From an uncultured Winogradskyella sp. (GTDB lineage: Bacteria > Bacteroidota > Bacteroidia > Flavobacteriales > Flavobacteriaceae), in the NCBI RefSeq assembly GCF_937958655.1, contig NZ_CALGNH010000019.1:1-34297 (forward strand): a stretch of DNA of 34,297 bases, read 5' to 3'. The notes under the pieces are model-generated. The model saw nothing but the letters and a program-made list of their open reading frames with translations, ran no database searches and had not been told where the DNA came from. Of the stretch, positions 6,717 through 15,209 are shown piece after piece. The translations under genes and the position numbers were made by a program. Each line of letters opens with the position of its first letter. Position 1 is the stretch's first letter.

Positions 6717-8336
6717 ATGCGCCAATTACTTTTAAGATTATTTAGTGTTTTCATCCTCATATTTTGTATTATGAGTTGTGCCAATAGAGGTACACCAACA
6801 GGAGGCGAAATAGACAAAGAGGCACCAGTAATTACTAAGAGTAATCCAGAGAACTTTTCAACAAACTTTAAAGGAGATGAAATTAAGATTTATTTTAATG
6901 AATACATTAAAATTAAGGATCTTAGAAAACAGCTCATTATATCCCCTCCAATGGATACGGAACCTGTTATAACTCCAATGAGTAGCGCAAGTAAGTATAT
7001 TACCATAAAAATAAAAGATACACTTAAGGAAAATACAACTTATGCCTTTAATTTTGGTGAAAGTATTGTAGATAATAATGAAGAAAACCCTTATTCTTAC
7101 TATCGCTATGTATTTTCAACCGGAGATACCATTGATTCCTTATCTGTAAAAGGCTTTGTTAAAGACGCATTACTAGAAGAACCCGACACCTTTATTTCGG
7201 TGATGCTCTATGAGGCAGATTCTACGTATACCGATTCTATAATTTATAAAGAAAAACCAAGATATATAACCAATACACTAGATAGCTTAACAAGTTTTAG
7301 TATAGATAACATAAAAGAAGGCAAGTATAAACTCATTGCTTTAAAAGATAATAACGGTGATTTTAAGTTTAAGCAAAAGACTGAAAAAATTGGCTTTAAA
7401 GAGGGCTTTATAACCATACCATCGGACGCTAACTATGGACTAACCTTATTTAAGGAAGAGACAAATTTTAAAGCTGTAAAACCAAAACAAGAAGGCGAAA
7501 CTAAGATTATATTTCCTTATGAAGGAAATTATGAAGCTATGCAAATTGAAGTGTTAGGTGAAACACCAGAAGGGTACAAAACAAGGATTGTAAAAAGTGC
7601 AGAAACCGACACACTATATTATTGGTATAAACCAAAATTTGAAATAGATTCTACCTTTTTTATAGTTAAAAACGAAAAGGGGATAGATACGTTTAAACAT
7701 CGATTTAGAAAGCTTGAAAAGGATTCTTTAGTCGTTAAAGCGATTAGTAATGGTACATTAACGGATTTTGAAGATTTTGTATTAGAAGCAAGTACGCCTT
7801 TAACTAAAATAGATACAACCAAGATAACGTTAATGGATAGAGATTCCTCAGTAGTTAATTATAGTGTTAAATATGATTCTATTTTAAATTATTATAGGTT
7901 CTCTCTAAAAAAAGAAGAAGGTCAAAAGTACACGTTTAAAATGCTGCCAGAAACCTTTACTGATTTTTATGAAGATAAAAATAAGGATACTTTAGATTAT
8001 ACCTTTAGAACAAAAATGAAATCTGATTATGGGAGGATTAGGGTAAACTTAGTTAATGCTAAATTGCCTTTAATAGTACAATTGGTTGATAATAAAGGTG
8101 AAGTTATGTACGAGCAGTATGCGGATAAAATTCCTATTGTTGATTTTTTAGATCTAGATCCAAAAAAGTATGCCCTAAGAGTGATACATGATGAAAATGC
8201 TAATGGAAAATTTGATACTGGTAATTACCTCTTAGGTATACAGCCAGAGCGTGTAAGTTACTTCCCTAAAGAAAAAATGGAAGATGTTAGAGCTAATTTT
8301 GATTTAACATTTAGCTTTACACTTTTAGAAGAGTAA
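6717..8336 (+). CDS. Lipoprotein with N-terminal bacterial Ig-like (SbsA/Big_5) domain
   Basis: A 539-residue envelope protein. The signal sequence ends in the lipobox IMSC with Cys at 21, followed by ANRGTPTGG. Residues about 30-125 (DKEAPVITKSNPENFSTNF to YAFNFGESIVD) have the layout of the Ig-like domain that recurs in Bacteroidota surface proteins. The rest is rich in beta-type sequence and Lys/Asp/Thr with no catalytic signature. Homologues in this group are conserved but uncharacterised. The 3' end overlaps the convergent omega-amidase gene by 20 bases. I would not assign a function beyond an outer-membrane or periplasmic lipoprotein. Confidence 0.85.
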   Translation: MRQLLLRLFSVFILIFCIMSCANRGTPTGGEIDKEAPVITKSNPENFSTNFKGDEIKIYFNEYIKIKDLRKQLIISPPMDTEPVITPMSSASKYITIKIKDTLKENTTYAFNFGESIVDNNEENPYSYYRYVFSTGDTIDSLSVKGFVKDALLEEPDTFISVMLYEADSTYTDSIIYKEKPRYITNTLDSLTSFSIDNIKEGKYKLIALKDNNGDFKFKQKTEKIGFKEGFITIPSDANYGLTLFKEETNFKAVKPKQEGETKIIFPYEGNYEAMQIEVLGETPEGYKTRIVKSAETDTLYYWYKPKFEIDSTFFIVKNEKGIDTFKHRFRKLEKDSLVVKAISNGTLTDFEDFVLEASTPLTKIDTTKITLMDRDSSVVNYSVKYDSILNYYRFSLKKEEGQKYTFKMLPETFTDFYEDKNKDTLDYTFRTKMKSDYGRIRVNLVNAKLPLIVQLVDNKGEVMYEQYADKIPIVDFLDLDPKKYALRVIHDENANGKFDTGNYLLGIQPERVSYFPKEKMEDVRANFDLTFSFTLLEE

Positions 8337-9102
8337 AATTATCTTTATCCTTCAAAAAGCCCAGTTTATTTCTGTATTTAGTAATGTGTGATTGCTCTAA
8401 AGTAATCGTTTCAATGGTTTCTTTACCGCTAGCGATGGAATCTAATCTATTCCCTAAAACATCAAAAACTGCAGAGTGCCCAGAATATTCATAATTATTA
8501 CCATCTAAGCCAACTCTGTTAACGCCAATGCAGTAACACATGTTTTCTATGGCACGTGCTTGTAATAAGGCGTCCCAAGCATTTACTCTTACTTTGGGCC
8601 AATTGGCTGCATATACAAGTAGATCATAGTTTTCAATATTCCTAGCCCAAACTGGGAAACGGAGATCATAACAAATTAGAGGACAAATCTTAAAACCCTT
8701 GTAGTCAAATATTATTTTTTTAGATCCGGCTTTATAAACTTTATCTTCACCAGCTAGTGTAAATGTATGTCTTTTGTCGTATTGGTGTACTTTACCAGTA
8801 GGTTCTACACAAACTAAACGATTATAAAATCTCGCATTTTCTGTAATAACTAAACTACCCATTATGGCTGCTTGTTTTTCTTCGGCGAGATTTTTTAACC
8901 ATAACAAGGTATCGCCTTGCATAGTTTCTGCAACCAAGGAAGCATTCATAGTAAAACCAGAAGTAAACATTTCTGGCAAAACAAAAAGATCAACATCATC
9001 CGCAACAGAATTGATTTTATCACTGAGTAAACGTCTGTTTTCGGTAGGGTTTTCCCAAGCGAGGCTTGTTTGTATTAAAGCAACGGTAAGCGTATTAGGC
9101 AT
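8317..9102 (-). CDS. Carbon-nitrogen hydrolase, likely omega-amidase (YafV/Nit2 type)
   Basis: A 261-residue nitrilase-superfamily enzyme with the full Glu-Lys-Cys triad: E44 in VLPEMF, K110 in YDKRHTF and C144 in LICYDLRFP. The sequence around the triad is that of omega-amidases, which hydrolyse 2-oxoglutaramate and 2-oxosuccinamate. These are the products left when glutamine or asparagine donates nitrogen in a transamination. A methionine aminotransferase of the YbdL type lies two genes upstream on the same strand, so the pair could form a glutamine transaminase/omega-amidase cycle that regenerates methionine from its 2-oxo acid. The pairing is family knowledge; the substrate is inferred. 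The start is 3 bases from the stop of the upstream gene. Confidence 0.9.
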   Translation of the reverse strand: MPNTLTVALIQTSLAWENPTENRRLLSDKINSVADDVDLFVLPEMFTSGFTMNASLVAETMQGDTLLWLKNLAEEKQAAIMGSLVITENARFYNRLVCVEPTGKVHQYDKRHTFTLAGEDKVYKAGSKKIIFDYKGFKICPLICYDLRFPVWARNIENYDLLVYAANWPKVRVNAWDALLQARAIENMCYCIGVNRVGLDGNNYEYSGHSAVFDVLGNRLDSIASGKETIETITLEQSHITKYRNKLGFLKDKDNFTLLKV

Positions 9103-9105
9103 AGG

Positions 9106-9594
9106 CTATAATTTACGTTTGGCTTTTTCTGATTTTTCATTAAGTTTTTCTAGTTTTTCAAGCCATTTTTCTTCGTCAATTGGTGAGAGTTTTCCTTTCT
9201 TCTTTAATTTTTCGTATTTCTTTTGTGCTTTGGCTAATTTATCTTTTGCACTCTTGTAATTGTCCTTAAGTTTTTGTTCCTTTTTTAGAGCTTTTTCGGC
9301 TTCTTTTGCTCTCTTTTCTACTTTTTTCTGCTCTTTTTCTACTTTTTTGGCTTCTTTTTCTTTTTTCTTTTCCGACTTTTCTTTTGCTTTTTGTGCTTCC
9401 ATTTTTTTTGTAATGATTGAAGCCTCTTTTAATATTGCAGATTTTTCTTCTGCGCTAATGGTTTGGGTAACATCTTCACCGTTCAAAAAAATCTTTTCTT
9501 TTTTAACCTCATAGGATTTGCCCTCTTTTTCAACTTTTTGGGCATAAGAGGATAATGATAAGCTTAAGAATAATAGTATAATATAATATTTCAT
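9106..9594 (-). CDS. Exported Lys/Glu-rich helical protein
   Basis: A 162-residue protein with a clear signal peptide (residues 1-19, ending SSYAQ). About 40 residues follow that include FLNGEDVTQTISAEEK. From about residue 64 to the end it is almost entirely Lys, Glu, Ala and Leu in long charged helices (KKEKEAKKVEKEQKKVEK is typical), probably a single long helix or coiled coil. No enzyme motif is visible. It sits between the aminotransferase and omega-amidase genes, with 51 and 3 bases of spacing, so the three may be co-transcribed. Nothing links it functionally to methionine recycling. Such sequence gives many false matches to coiled-coil proteins. Confidence 0.75.
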   Translation of the reverse strand: MKYYIILLFLSLSLSSYAQKVEKEGKSYEVKKEKIFLNGEDVTQTISAEEKSAILKEASIITKKMEAQKAKEKSEKKKEKEAKKVEKEQKKVEKRAKEAEKALKKEQKLKDNYKSAKDKLAKAQKKYEKLKKKGKLSPIDEEKWLEKLEKLNEKSEKAKRKL

Positions 9595-9645
9595 TGTAAC
9601 GTAATTTTAGTTGTTATTGAGACACCGAAATTTACAAAAAGTAAC

Positions 9646-10788
9646 TTAAATTTTGTTTAAAATTTCTGCGGCTTTAATTAAGGTTTGGTCAGTTTTTGCA
9701 AAACAAAAGCGAAGCACTTTATCGTCTTTACCATTGGTGTTAAAAACGGAAAGTGGTATGGAGGCTATTTTAAACTCCTTAGTTAAACGTTTTGCAAAAT
9801 CAACCTCATATTCGTCCGTTATTTCTGAATAATCTAACACCTGAAAATAGGTTCCTTTTGACGGTGTAAATCGAAATCGAGATTCGGAAATTAATTGCAA
9901 AAACAGATCGCGTTTTTTTTGAAAAAAAAGGTTTAAACCTAAATAGGTGTCTGGGTCTTGCATATAATCTGCAATTGCTTTTTGAGTAGGATGATTTACA
10001 GAAAACACATTGAATTGGTGTACCTTTCTAAATTCTTGCATCAAGGGTTCTGGTGCGCAGCAGTAGCCAATTTTCCAACCTGTGTTATGAAAGGTCTTAC
10101 CGAAAGACGCGGCAATGAAACTTCGTTTTTTTAAATCAGCAAATAAACAGGCGCTATGATGTGGCTCTCCATCAAAAACAATATGTTCGTAGACCTCGTC
10201 ACTTAGGACAATAATGTTAGTGTTTTGGGTTAATTTTTGTAGTTGTAATAGGTCTGCTTCTGACCAGATTGTGCCGCTCGGATTATGAGGGGAGTTGATG
10301 ATAATCAGTTTTGTCTTTGCAGATATTTTGTGCGCCACCTCATTCCAATCTACTTTATAATTTGGTGCGGATAATTGTATGGGTATTGTTTTACCACCAT
10401 TTAATTCTACAGCAGGCTCATAACAATCGTAAGCAGGTTTAAAAATAATGACTTCGTCGTTTGCTCTAACAAAGGCCGAAATAATAGTATAAATGGCTTG
10501 GGTTGCACCAGCAGTTACGGTAATTTCTTTTTCTGGGTGGTAAGTGCTTTTGTAAAGCAGTTGGTATTTATTAGCAATGGCTAATCGTAACTCTAAATTA
10601 CCAGCCATTGGAGCGTATTGGTTGTAGCCAGTATTTATAGCATTAGCTACTAAATCATTTAGTTTTTGAGAACTTGGATAGTTTGGAAATCCTTGAGATA
10701 AATTAAGAGCCTTATACTCATTAGCCAGAGCACTCATTACCGTAAAAATAGTGGTGCCAACGTTTGGTAATTTAGATTGGTGTTGCAT
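9646..10788 (-). CDS. Methionine aminotransferase-like PLP enzyme (YbdL type)
   Basis: A 380-residue class I/II aminotransferase. The substrate and cofactor region is complete: NSPHNPSGT at 165-173, DEVY at 197-200, the PLP-binding Lys in SFGKTFHNTGWKIGY (K231) and a C-terminal LRFCFAK carrying the carboxylate-binding Arg. The FHNTGWKIGY segment and N-terminal LPNVGTTIF are typical of the YbdL group, which prefers methionine and aromatic amino acids. Together with the omega-amidase downstream it would convert 4-methylthio-2-oxobutyrate to methionine at the cost of glutamine. The exact amino-donor preference cannot be read from sequence. The start gives MQHQSKLP. Confidence 0.9.
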   Translation of the reverse strand: MQHQSKLPNVGTTIFTVMSALANEYKALNLSQGFPNYPSSQKLNDLVANAINTGYNQYAPMAGNLELRLAIANKYQLLYKSTYHPEKEITVTAGATQAIYTIISAFVRANDEVIIFKPAYDCYEPAVELNGGKTIPIQLSAPNYKVDWNEVAHKISAKTKLIIINSPHNPSGTIWSEADLLQLQKLTQNTNIIVLSDEVYEHIVFDGEPHHSACLFADLKKRSFIAASFGKTFHNTGWKIGYCCAPEPLMQEFRKVHQFNVFSVNHPTQKAIADYMQDPDTYLGLNLFFQKKRDLFLQLISESRFRFTPSKGTYFQVLDYSEITDEYEVDFAKRLTKEFKIASIPLSVFNTNGKDDKVLRFCFAKTDQTLIKAAEILNKI

Positions 10789-10823
10789 CTTGTAAAGATA
10801 ATGACTTCTCTATATAATTTAAG

Positions 10824-10853
10824 AGCTTCTAATAAATCACCAAATAAGAAGCT
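10824..10853 (-). terminator. Hairpin between the DUF1569 and aminotransferase genes
   Basis: Arms AGCTTCT (10824-10830) and AGAAGCT (10847-10853) pair perfectly around a 16-base loop. On the minus strand no strong T run follows, so it is at best a weak terminator or a processing site. Confidence 0.35.
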
Positions 10854-10861
10854 ATGATTCT

Positions 10862-11326
10862 TTATTTTAAAATATCTTCAATAATCTTTAAATGATGGTG
10901 CGTATGGAGTTCTAAAAAGCGATATACTCTTGTCATATTAATATTTCCAAATAAGGGATGTTTAAAAAAAGCATTTTTGTCTAAACTGTTAAGGGACTCA
11001 ATATTAGATTTAACTAATTGAACCTGAGTTATTAAATCTTCTTTTAAAATAGTTTCAGGTGGCCTAACGTATTTTGGCGCTTTTGCTTTACCTCTAGGAA
11101 AGAAGCCAAGCGTAAAAAAGAGTTTTCCTAAAAAACTAAAGTTATTTTTATATTGATTTGGATCAGAGGACTGAAGCGCTATACTAACATTATTAATTAC
11201 CTTAAGACTATGATCTATTTGCCAACCTATTGTAGATTTAGAAATATTGGGATTCTTTTCTTCAAATTTTGGGATATGAGATTCTAAAGTGTCAAGATAT
11301 TTAGAAAGCTTTTGGTTGTTTTTCAT
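10862..11326 (-). CDS. DUF1569/DinB-like helical protein
   Basis: A protein of 154 residues from the Met at 11326 (MKNNQKLSKYL). A longer reading frame begins at 11365 but runs through the ahcY terminator, so I reject that start. It is all-helical in appearance. His residues sit in WQIDHSLKV near the N-terminus and ELHTHHHLKII at the C-terminus, which is the DinB-superfamily pattern of metal-binding His. KAPKYVRPPETI in the middle is typical of DUF1569. DinB-like proteins include thiol-dependent transferases and many of unknown role. The gene is separated from ahcY by a terminator. The biochemical function is unknown. Confidence 0.75.
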   Translation of the reverse strand: MKNNQKLSKYLDTLESHIPKFEEKNPNISKSTIGWQIDHSLKVINNVSIALQSSDPNQYKNNFSFLGKLFFTLGFFPRGKAKAPKYVRPPETILKEDLITQVQLVKSNIESLNSLDKNAFFKHPLFGNINMTRVYRFLELHTHHHLKIIEDILK

Positions 11327-11341
11327 ACTTTTAAAAGTAAC

Positions 11342-11370
11342 AAAAAAACCCTCACATTTCTGCAAGGGTT
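11342..11370 (-). terminator. Intrinsic terminator for ahcY
   Basis: On the minus strand the arms AACCCT and AGGGTT (11365-11370 with 11347-11352) are followed by seven T. It lies 40 bases beyond the ahcY stop and before the DUF1569 start. Confidence 0.75.
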
Positions 11371-11382
11371 AATTTATGATGA

Positions 11383-11405
11383 GATGCTGAAACGAGTTCA
11401 GCATC
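11383..11405. repeat. Palindromic interspersed repeat in the ahcY 3' region
   Basis: Perfect 9-bp arms GATGCTGAA and TTCAGCATC with a 5-base loop. The same core, with minor changes, occurs at 14218-14238 (opposite orientation) and twice inside leuS. It lies between the ahcY stop and its terminator. Confidence 0.7.
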
Positions 11406-11409
11406 ACAA

Positions 11410-12726
11410 TTAGTATCTATAATGCTCAGGCTTATAAGGCCCTTCAACAGTAACACCAATATAGTCTGCTTGGTCTTTTTTAAGTTCTGTTAACTCTACA
11501 CCGATTTTTTCTAAATGTAACTTGGCTACTTTTTCATCTAAATGCTTTGGTAACATATAAACATCGTTGCCATAGTTTTCAGAATTATTCCAAAGTTCTA
11601 TTTGTGCTAAAGTTTGGTTGGTAAATGAATTACTCATTACAAAACTCGGATGTCCTGTAGCACAGCCTAAATTCACTAATCTTCCTTCGGCTAAAACTAT
11701 AATATCCTTGCCGTCAATAGTATATTTATCTACCTGTGGCTTAATAGTGTTTTTAGTATCTCCGTAATTGTCATTTAACCATGCCATTTGTATTTCGTTA
11801 TCAAAGTGGCCAATATTACAAACTATGGTTTTGTCTTTCATAGCTGTAAAATGCTCAGCTCTAACAATATCTTTGTTTCCAGTAGTTGTAATCACAATAT
11901 CAGAGTTGCCAACAACCGTCTCTAAACGCTTTACCTCAAAACCATCCATTGCAGCTTGTAAGGCACAAATTGGGTCAATTTCAGTAACGGTTACAATACT
12001 TCCTGCACCTTTAAATGATGCTGCGGTTCCTTTACCAACATCACCATAACCACATACCGTAACACGTTTACCAGCTAACATTATATCGGTTGCACGACGT
12101 ATAGCGTCAACCGCAGATTCTTTACAACCATATTTGTTATCAAATTTAGATTTTGTTACAGAATCATTTACATTGATTGCTGGCATTGGTAATGTGCCGT
12201 TTTTAACACGTTCGTAAAGTCTATGTACACCAGTAGTAGTTTCTTCAGACAGTCCTTTTATACCATCAGCTAAATGAGGGTATTTATCTAAAACCATGTT
12301 TGTTAAGTCTCCACCATCATCTAAAATCATGTTTAATGGTTTACGATCTTCGCCAAAAAATAAGGTTTGTTCTATACACCAATCAAACTCCTCTTCGGTC
12401 ATATCTTTCCATGCATACACGGCAGTTCCTGCATCAGCGATAGCTGCTGCAGCCAGATCTTGTGTAGAAAAAATATTACAAGAACTCCACGTAACGTCTG
12501 CACCTAAAGCTTGTAATGTTTCTATTAATACAGCTGTTTGTATGGTCATATGCAAACAGCCAGCAATGCGAGCTCCTTTTAAAGGTTGTTCGTTTTTATA
12601 CTCTTCACGTAAACTCATTAAGCCAGGCATTTCTGCTTCAGCGAGTTCTATTTCTTTTCTTCCCCAAGCCGCTAAGGACATGTCTTTAACCTTATTTGGT
12701 ACGTAAGCAATTGTTTTAGTACTCAT
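11410..12726 (-). CDS. ahcY: Adenosylhomocysteinase
   Basis: Hydrolyses S-adenosylhomocysteine to homocysteine and adenosine, removing the inhibitor left by SAM-dependent methylation. The start is placed at 12726 ([12 protein letters not shown], 438 residues); an in-frame Met 17 codons earlier adds an unrelated tail. The substrate motif GCLHMT is at 57-62, SKFDNKYG at 193-200, and the NAD-binding GYGDVGKG at 226-233. [14 protein letters not shown] and the C-terminal YKPEHYRY are intact. These are all diagnostic. A TATCTTTG promoter element lies about 105 bases upstream and a terminator follows, so it looks monocistronic. It is near methionine-recycling genes. Confidence 0.97.
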   Translation of the reverse strand: MSTKTIAYVPNKVKDMSLAAWGRKEIELAEAEMPGLMSLREEYKNEQPLKGARIAGCLHMTIQTAVLIETLQALGADVTWSSCNIFSTQDLAAAAIADAGTAVYAWKDMTEEEFDWCIEQTLFFGEDRKPLNMILDDGGDLTNMVLDKYPHLADGIKGLSEETTTGVHRLYERVKNGTLPMPAINVNDSVTKSKFDNKYGCKESAVDAIRRATDIMLAGKRVTVCGYGDVGKGTAASFKGAGSIVTVTEIDPICALQAAMDGFEVKRLETVVGNSDIVITTTGNKDIVRAEHFTAMKDKTIVCNIGHFDNEIQMAWLNDNYGDTKNTIKPQVDKYTIDGKDIIVLAEGRLVNLGCATGHPSFVMSNSFTNQTLAQIELWNNSENYGNDVYMLPKHLDEKVAKLHLEKIGVELTELKKDQADYIGVTVEGPYKPEHYRY

Positions 12727-12829
12727 ATTCTTTTTACTTTCTGTTTTTTTAAATGAACTGCCCTTGGGATTTAGCACTTAATTTGGTTAAATTCGCTTAC
12801 CAAAAATGTTATATCTGCCTTAGGCAATG

Positions 12830-12837
12830 CAAAGATA
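12830..12837 (-). promoter_or_regulatory. Bacteroidota-type -7 promoter element for ahcY
   Basis: On the minus strand this reads TATCTTTG, an exact TAnnTTTG match. It would give a leader of roughly 100 bases before the ahcY ATG. I see no convincing -33 TTG at the usual distance. Confidence 0.5.
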
Positions 12838-12860
12838 ATCAATAGGATTCGGAATATTAA

Positions 12861-13493
12861 ATGCCACTGTACAAATCCATTAGTATAAACTCACAAACTA
12901 CTGTTAAAATCTGGAAGATTGAAGAATCTTATGACGATTTAATGCAACCATTAAAACTAACACCAAATAGTTTACAGCGTGTTTTAGGTATGAAAAGTGA
13001 GTTGCATCAGCGTGGTTTTTTAAGTGTTAGGCATCTACTAAGAGCGTTTGGATATGCAGATCAGGATTTATTTTATGACCAAAATGGCAAACCTCATCTA
13101 AAGGATGGTAGACACATTTCAATAACACATTCCTTTATTTTTTCAGGAGTTATTATAAGCGATAAAGAAGTAGGAATTGATATTGAAAAACAACGTGCCA
13201 AGATTAGTATTATAGCCAAAAAATTTGTGGATTATGAGTTTAAATATCTTAAAAAACAAGAGAATGACTATGTGAGGAAATTAACCATAATTTGGTGTGT
13301 TAAAGAATCGTTGTATAAACTATTTGCAACACCAGGTATGTTGTTTAAAGATCATTTTTTGGTTATTCCGTTTACAATCCAAGAGGGAAGCACTGTAGCT
13401 TGGATCGATTACAAAGCTAAAAAATACCGATATAATACGGCTTTTTTAGAATTTGAAGGTTTCACTTGTGCATACGTTGTTCCTAATGCATAG
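12861..13493 (+). CDS. 4'-phosphopantetheinyl transferase superfamily protein
   Basis: Transfers the phosphopantetheine arm from coenzyme A to a Ser of a carrier protein, making holo-ACP. At 210 residues it has the two-half Sfp/AcpT length. Visible motifs are ISITHS (86-91), the Mg-binding GIDIE (105-109) and WCVKESLYK (145-153), which holds the catalytic Lys-Glu. It is presumably the main or only activator of acyl carrier protein nearby, though other copies may exist outside the window. The 3' end overlaps pcrB by 8 bases. The start is 24 bases from the ahcY promoter on the other strand, so the two genes are divergently expressed from a short region. Confidence 0.9.
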   Translation: MPLYKSISINSQTTVKIWKIEESYDDLMQPLKLTPNSLQRVLGMKSELHQRGFLSVRHLLRAFGYADQDLFYDQNGKPHLKDGRHISITHSFIFSGVIISDKEVGIDIEKQRAKISIIAKKFVDYEFKYLKKQENDYVRKLTIIWCVKESLYKLFATPGMLFKDHFLVIPFTIQEGSTVAWIDYKAKKYRYNTAFLEFEGFTCAYVVPNA

Positions 13494-14211
13494 CATTTAC
13501 CAAGACATATTAGATGCTAAAATGACAGACAAAAAATTATTGGCGGTTTTAGTAGATCCTGATAAAATGCAGTTTGCACAGGTTTCAAACTTTATTAAAA
13601 AAGTCAATGCATCCATTGCAACACACATTTTTGTGGGTGGCAGTACTGTTAGTGATGGGCTTACTGAAGCTTTAGTAATAGCAATTAAAAAGTACACGGA
13701 TTTGCCAGTAATTTTATTTCCTGGTGATGTTGTACAGATTACCAATAAAGCCGATGGTATTTTATTTCTGTCTTTAATCTCTGGAAGAAACCCAGACTAT
13801 TTAATAGGTAAACAAGTGGCAGCGGTTTCAAAATTGAAACGTTCAGATTTAGAAATTCTACCTACAGGTTATATACTTATTGAAAACGGCAAACAAACCT
13901 CAGTAGAACGTGTAAGCCAAACCAAACCTTTAAGTAGAAAAGCTATTAGTACCATAACCGATACCGCAAAAGCGGGAGAGTTTTTAGGAATGAAATTGAT
14001 TTATCTTGAAGCAGGTAGTGGTGCAACACATTTTATAGAACCAGAAATTATTGAACACGTTAAAGCGGAGTTAGACATTCCATTAATTGTGGGTGGAGGT
14101 ATAAGATCTAAACAAGCACTAGAATCTGTATATAAAGGAGGAGCAGATATTGTAGTTATTGGCACAGCTTTTGAAGATGATGAATCTTTTTTTGACAAAC
14201 TGCGAAAGTAG
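13486..14211 (+). CDS. pcrB: Geranylgeranylglyceryl/heptaprenylglyceryl phosphate synthase family protein
   Basis: A TIM-barrel prenyltransferase of 241 residues from the ATG at 13486, which overlaps the upstream stop. Motifs present are the DPDK Mg/phosphate site (24-27), VGGSTVS (50-56), YLEAGSGA (173-180), VGGGIRS (202-208) and IGTAFE near the end. The family joins a polyprenyl diphosphate to glycerol-1-phosphate, the archaeal ether-lipid step. Members from Bacteroidota belong to a separate group whose physiological product is not clear to me. Position behind a phosphopantetheinyl transferase is common in this group. The enzyme family is certain, the cellular lipid product is not. Confidence 0.92.
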   Translation: MHSIYQDILDAKMTDKKLLAVLVDPDKMQFAQVSNFIKKVNASIATHIFVGGSTVSDGLTEALVIAIKKYTDLPVILFPGDVVQITNKADGILFLSLISGRNPDYLIGKQVAAVSKLKRSDLEILPTGYILIENGKQTSVERVSQTKPLSRKAISTITDTAKAGEFLGMKLIYLEAGSGATHFIEPEIIEHVKAELDIPLIVGGGIRSKQALESVYKGGADIVVIGTAFEDDESFFDKLRK

Positions 14212-14214
14212 TTT

Positions 14215-14239
14215 GTCATGCCGAATTTATTTCAGCATC
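14215..14239. repeat. Degenerate palindromic repeat, reverse orientation
   Basis: Arms ATGCCGAA (14218-14225) and TTCAGCAT (14231-14238) pair with one mismatch. It is the same core as the repeats at 11383 and in leuS, read on the other strand, and lies just after the pcrB stop. Confidence 0.55.
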
Positions 14240-14264
14240 TTTTGATCTTGAATATTTTTGATCG

Positions 14265-14317
14265 CTGAGGCACTCGAAGCGATGTAAATTTAGACACGGT
14301 GATTTCGAGAGCCTCAG
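14265..14317. repeat. Long-loop hairpin repeat
   Basis: Arms CTGAGGCACTCGAA (14265-14278) and TTCGAGAGCCTCAG (14304-14317) pair with one mismatch around a 25-base loop. The TTCGAG element resembles the second half of the leuS insertions. There is no T run, so it is not a typical terminator. Confidence 0.55.
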
Positions 14318-14332
14318 TCACTTAAAGTAATT

Positions 14333-14593
14333 ATGAAAGTATCAATAGAACTAACACTAACACCCTTAAAAGATGATTATGAAAGACATATCATCGACTT
14401 TATAAAGCGCCTACGAGCATCAGAATTCAAAGTCTTAGAAAATCCGCTGAGTACACAGATTTATGGAGATTATGATAAACTAATGCCATTTTTAACACAA
14501 GAGATTAAGCAATCCTTTTCAACTGTTGATATTGCCGTGCTTAATATGAAAATTGTTAAAACAGACCGAAGCGATTATGAGCCAAATTTTTGA
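14333..14593 (+). CDS. YkoF-like thiamine/HMP-binding protein
   Basis: An 86-residue cytoplasmic protein. MKVSIELTLTPLKDDYE at the start, LENPLSTQIYGDY in the middle and VKTDRSDYEPNF at the end match the single-domain YkoF/MTH1187-type ferredoxin-like fold. Bacillus YkoF binds thiamine and its pyrimidine precursor. The next gene is a PnuC-family transporter that overlaps by 17 bases, so the two are probably made together. With a TPP riboswitch three kilobases downstream, a thiamine-related role is likely. Ligand identity is inference. Confidence 0.8.
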   Translation: MKVSIELTLTPLKDDYERHIIDFIKRLRASEFKVLENPLSTQIYGDYDKLMPFLTQEIKQSFSTVDIAVLNMKIVKTDRSDYEPNF

Positions 14594-15209
14594 TTTCTTT
14601 TTTGAAACCTATAAAGAAAGGGAAACCTATTTAATAGTATTAGAAGCCATTGCATTTGTGTTTGGCATACTAAGTGTTTGGTATGCAAAAAATGAAAATG
14701 TATTGGTATATCCAATTGGTTTGGTAGCCACCACTATAACCGTATATCTCTTTTTATACGATGAACTTATGGGAGACATGATGATGAATTTTTATTATTC
14801 CATAATGAGCGTTTATGGCTGGTGGAACTGGTCTCGTAAAAAAAAAAATAAGTATGTAGTGCCTATTTCTCGGACTAATACTAAAGAAAAACTAATAGGT
14901 TTACTATTGTTTTTATTAACTATAATTGTTACCTATTGCGTTTATAAAGCCTACGGAACAGAAATAAATTCATCTAATTATATAGATATTTTTACCTCAG
15001 GTATATTTTTTACGGCTATGTGGTTTATGGCACATAAAAAATTAGAAAACTGGACACTTTGGATCGTTGCAGATCTCATTACAGTGCCACTTTATGCCTA
15101 TAGAGGTTGGGGAATGTTCTCATTACAATACCTTATATTCACAATATTAGCAATTCAAGGTTATTTAGCATGGAAGAAACGCTTAGACAACAACCATCAG
15201 ACTGTATAA
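14577..15209 (+). CDS. pnuC: PnuC-family vitamin transporter (thiamine or nicotinamide riboside)
   Basis: An integral inner-membrane protein of 210 residues from the ATG at 14577. About seven hydrophobic segments can be drawn, including 19-37, 44-61, 107-124, 137-152 and 162-176. The WWNW motif at 82-85 is the PnuC aromatic signature around the vitamin site. PnuC carriers act by facilitated diffusion and need a cytoplasmic kinase to trap the substrate. The next gene is a NadR-like P-loop kinase that overlaps by 40 bases, which fits. The preceding YkoF-like gene and the TPP riboswitch point to thiamine (the PnuT subtype), while the NadR-like kinase points to nicotinamide riboside. I cannot decide between them from sequence. 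Confidence 0.85.
   Translation: MSQIFDFFFETYKERETYLIVLEAIAFVFGILSVWYAKNENVLVYPIGLVATTITVYLFLYDELMGDMMMNFYYSIMSVYGWWNWSRKKKNKYVVPISRTNTKEKLIGLLLFLLTIIVTYCVYKAYGTEINSSNYIDIFTSGIFFTAMWFMAHKKLENWTLWIVADLITVPLYAYRGWGMFSLQYLIFTILAIQGYLAWKKRLDNNHQTV

Noticed and set aside
8864-9514. Rightward Ser/Phe-rich frames opposite the Lys-rich gene
   Set aside because: They are the complement of Lys/Glu codons (AAA, GAA) and have no independent start signal.
12727-12829. ahcY leader as a SAM or SAH riboswitch
   Set aside because: The leader has a TTTGGT/ACCAAA hairpin and GCTAAA plus AAGGG, faintly like SAM-II, but the loop and pseudoknot elements cannot be arranged as in that class, and it matches no SAH motif I know.
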